From JAUVUV01 sp964548275 (lineage in GTDB: Bacteria; Gemmatimonadota; Glassbacteria; GWA2-58-10): a stretch of DNA of 17,054 bases. Both the position numbers and the translations under genes were made by a program. A model generated the notes under the pieces. The model did no database searches. It saw only the letters and a program-made list of their open reading frames with translations, and was not told the DNA's origin. The stretch's first letter is position 1; each line of letters starts with the position of its first letter. This document shows, piece by piece, positions 15,424 to 17,054 of the stretch. Where the stretch lies: assembly GCA_964548275.1 (NCBI GenBank), contig CAZJQI010000074.1:1-17054 (forward strand), read 5' to 3'.

Positions 15424-16035
15424 CTATTCAAGGTCCAACAAGCGCAGTACCTCGCTCTTCAGGCGCTCCATAGCCCTGGCGCTCTCCCAGTGCCAGTTGC
15501 CCCCCAGTTTCAGGAAACGGTAGTTAAAAAGAGCATCAAGCAAAACGAACATTGCATAGGCCCGTTGAGAGGGATTTTCGGTTCCGATTGCTGTAAAATG
15601 CCTTTCCATCAGCTTGAGAAACCGGTCGATAAACTCTTCCAGATCAGGACGAATCAATTCCAGAAGCGATTTATCCATAACAGCCCGGTAAAAAACATCC
15701 AGGTACTGGAATTCAAACCCAGGCTCAAAGTGTAGATCGACCAGCCAGCGAAGAGCCTCTCTCGAATCCTGTATCACCAAAAATTGATCCGCATTTTTCC
15801 CAATCTCATCCAGAAAATACTTTTTGATCATTTTGACATACAGATCGTCCTTGCTCTTGAAATACATGTAGAGGCTGCCCTTAGCCATCCCGGCTTCCTC
15901 TGTAATATCCTCAACTCGGATCGAGCTGTAGTTTTTCCTGGCAAGGACTTTTAGGGCCGCCTCCTGAAGCCGCTCGATACTCTGCCGGCGTCTCCGGGCA
16001 TGCTTGTCGATTGGCTCTACCATTTCATACACCAT
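15424..16035 (-). CDS. TetR-family transcriptional repressor
   Basis: 203 residues from ATG 16035; an in-frame ATG at 16023 is an alternative (199 residues). Neither has a clear ribosome site. The helix-turn-helix lies at about 40-60 (RVEDITEEAGMAKGSLYMYF), followed by KSKDDLY, as in TetR proteins; the C-terminal ligand domain is divergent, as is normal. A 30-bp perfect palindrome covers the first start codon and the -10 region, so autorepression is very likely. It is the first gene of the run that ends with the beta-barrel. Such regulators usually sense a small hydrophobic ligand, consistent with a lipid or drug export role. Confidence 0.93.
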   Translation of the reverse strand: MVYEMVEPIDKHARRRRQSIERLQEAALKVLARKNYSSIRVEDITEEAGMAKGSLYMYFKSKDDLYVKMIKKYFLDEIGKNADQFLVIQDSREALRWLVDLHFEPGFEFQYLDVFYRAVMDKSLLELIRPDLEEFIDRFLKLMERHFTAIGTENPSQRAYAMFVLLDALFNYRFLKLGGNWHWESARAMERLKSEVLRLLDLE

Positions 16036-16062
16036 TTATGACTGAACGTTCAGTCATAAATG
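16033..16062. promoter_or_regulatory. 30-bp perfect palindrome, TetR operator
   Basis: CATTTATGACTGAAC (16033-16047) is followed directly by its exact reverse complement (16048-16062). The core TGAACGTTCA is a common TetR-family operator form. It overlaps the predicted -10 and transcription start and the first tetR ATG. Confidence 0.88.
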
Positions 16063-16087
16063 TAATACAAAAATTCCTGTCTGTCAA
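16059..16087 (-). promoter_or_regulatory. tetR operon promoter
   Basis: On the minus strand, TTGACA (16087-16082), 17 bases, then TACATT (16064-16059), with a start point near 16052 inside the palindrome. Repressor bound there would block polymerase at the -10 region. The predicted leader before ATG 16035 is only about 17 bases. Confidence 0.6.
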
Positions 16088-16100
16088 TAACAATTTCCCT

Positions 16101-16961
16101 TCAGAAAATTTCTTCCATTTGATCTGCCAGAGGGGTATTCAGCAAGGGATGGATGCCACGAATACTTTCACGGGCTGTTTCCCGGATAAAATCCGTAAAC
16201 TGCTCGAAATCCCGGCTGTCGAGGGATGCGAGGGCCATGGAAGGCTTGTGGCGGCGGGCTTTAGCCATAATCTGGCCGTTGAAACGAATAATCATCGCCT
16301 CGTGCCACGAGGGAGCCTCGCTCGTGTTCGAAGCAGAAACATAGATTCCGTTCTCGGCTGCGCGGGTGATAAGAGTGGAGGACGCGACAACTTTCATGTG
16401 CGGTGCGCGAAGGCTGCCTGCCTGATAGGAGCTGATCAGGAGCAAATTCACGTTCTTTTCCATGTACCTGCGGAACAGCTCGGGAAAACGCATATCAAAG
16501 CAGATCGTAAGGCCAACCTTGAATTCTTTTATTCGAACGGTTACCAGGCGGTTGCCTGGCGTATAGGCATACGCCTCGGTATCGGTGAGAAATATTTTAT
16601 CGTAGCGGCAGACTTCTTCCCCACCGGGATTAACCAGATGGAGACTGTTAAAAGGCTTTAGTTTTTCTTCGGCAAAAAAAGTGCTTCCGTAGGCCAGCCA
16701 GAGGCCGAATTCTGAGGCTAAGGCTCTCAGGTCACTGTTGCGGCAGGCCAGAATTTTCCTGTCGATTTTCTGCAATCTTTTCACATGGGCCCTGTAATAG
16801 CCGGTAAGCGCTGTTTCTGGAAAATGGACCAGCTCCGCCCCCTGCCCTGCGGCTCTGGCAATCCAGCGCGCCATCCGCCGGAAATTGGTGTCAATATCCC
16901 CGGTTATCTCGAATTGCACATTGGCAATTTTCAATTTGCTCTGGCTGATAATTACTCCCAA
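16101..16961 (-). CDS. Nitrilase-superfamily carbon-nitrogen hydrolase
   Basis: 286 residues from a TTG at 16961. The catalytic triad is visible: E49 (HFPETALTGY), K122 (CRYDKIFL) and C154 (LTICFDMRFPELF). It hydrolyses or condenses an amide or nitrile; the family covers omega-amidases, beta-ureidopropionases, carbamoyl-putrescine amidases and others, and the substrate cannot be read. The start is uncertain: no ATG lies in frame before residue 30, and the ATG at 16969 is in another frame and meets a stop after five codons. GGGAG overlaps the TTG and might serve a start a few codons later, such as the TTG at residue 10. It precedes tetR on the same strand with 65 bases between, but tetR has its own promoter. 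Confidence 0.9.
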   Translation of the reverse strand: MGVIISQSKLKIANVQFEITGDIDTNFRRMARWIARAAGQGAELVHFPETALTGYYRAHVKRLQKIDRKILACRNSDLRALASEFGLWLAYGSTFFAEEKLKPFNSLHLVNPGGEEVCRYDKIFLTDTEAYAYTPGNRLVTVRIKEFKVGLTICFDMRFPELFRRYMEKNVNLLLISSYQAGSLRAPHMKVVASSTLITRAAENGIYVSASNTSEAPSWHEAMIIRFNGQIMAKARRHKPSMALASLDSRDFEQFTDFIRETARESIRGIHPLLNTPLADQMEEIF

Positions 16962-16990
16962 CTGGACATATGTATCAAGAATATTGTTTT

Positions 16991-17011
16991 ACAGTATTTA
17001 ATCACTACTGT
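16991..17011. promoter_or_regulatory. Short dyad upstream of the nitrilase gene
   Basis: ACAGTA (16991-16996) and TACTGT (17006-17011) are inverted with a nine-base spacer, in the AT-rich region where the hydrolase promoter should lie. It is short enough to be chance. Confidence 0.25.
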
Positions 17012-17054
17012 CCGGTTAAGCTTTTTTAAAAGTGTCATAACAGCAATAAAGGCA

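Overview
Base composition, the outer-membrane genes (a TonB-dependent receptor, TonB, a beta-barrel, a LolA-like protein) and the promoter types point to a Gram-negative bacterium. It is probably from an uncultured or poorly sampled lineage; something in the FCB group is my guess, not a demonstration. The window falls into four parts.

(1) Positions 1-4005 are an AT-richer accessory zone. It is punctuated by three copies of the 3' half of a tRNA-Gly(CCC) gene, each followed by a rho-independent terminator (1-91, 1447-1530, 3918-4005). They bound two short segments with no visible integrase. Segment A (about 1.4 kb) holds a zinc-ribbon/RDD gene broken at a 35-bp direct repeat, and a putative lipoprotein. 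Segment B (about 2.4 kb) holds a small three-helix membrane protein gene divergent from an ECF sigma factor/anti-sigma pair. The layout looks like stacked tRNA-targeted integrations whose recombinase has been lost or acts in trans.

(2) Positions 4022-8680, plus strand: a strong sigma70-type promoter, a cobalamin riboswitch whose kissing loop and Shine-Dalgarno-masking hairpin can be read directly, a BtuB-like receptor and a TonB. These form a B12 uptake unit. A separate Gfo/Idh/MocA oxidoreductase follows and ends at a strong terminator.

(3) Positions 8719-10203, minus strand: a 53-codon membrane-protein gene with a coupled 9-codon upstream ORF, a pair of REP-like palindromes, thyX (flavin-dependent thymidylate synthase), and a 213-bp element. 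That element has near-perfect terminal inverted repeats and an interior that folds into a cloverleaf (one closing stem, three hairpins). It looks like a miniature transposable or structured repeat element.

(4) Positions 10234-16961, minus strand: a nitrilase-superfamily hydrolase, then an apparent operon of a TetR regulator, a LolA-like outer-membrane-sorting protein, two MacB/FtsX-type permeases, a LolD-type ATPase and an outer-membrane beta-barrel. Stop/start spacings are tight and the ATPase and barrel genes overlap by ATGA. A 30-bp perfect palindrome covers the -10 region and the first tetR start codon, the expected layout for autorepression. Together the proteins could form an inner-to-outer-membrane lipid or hydrophobe transport route.
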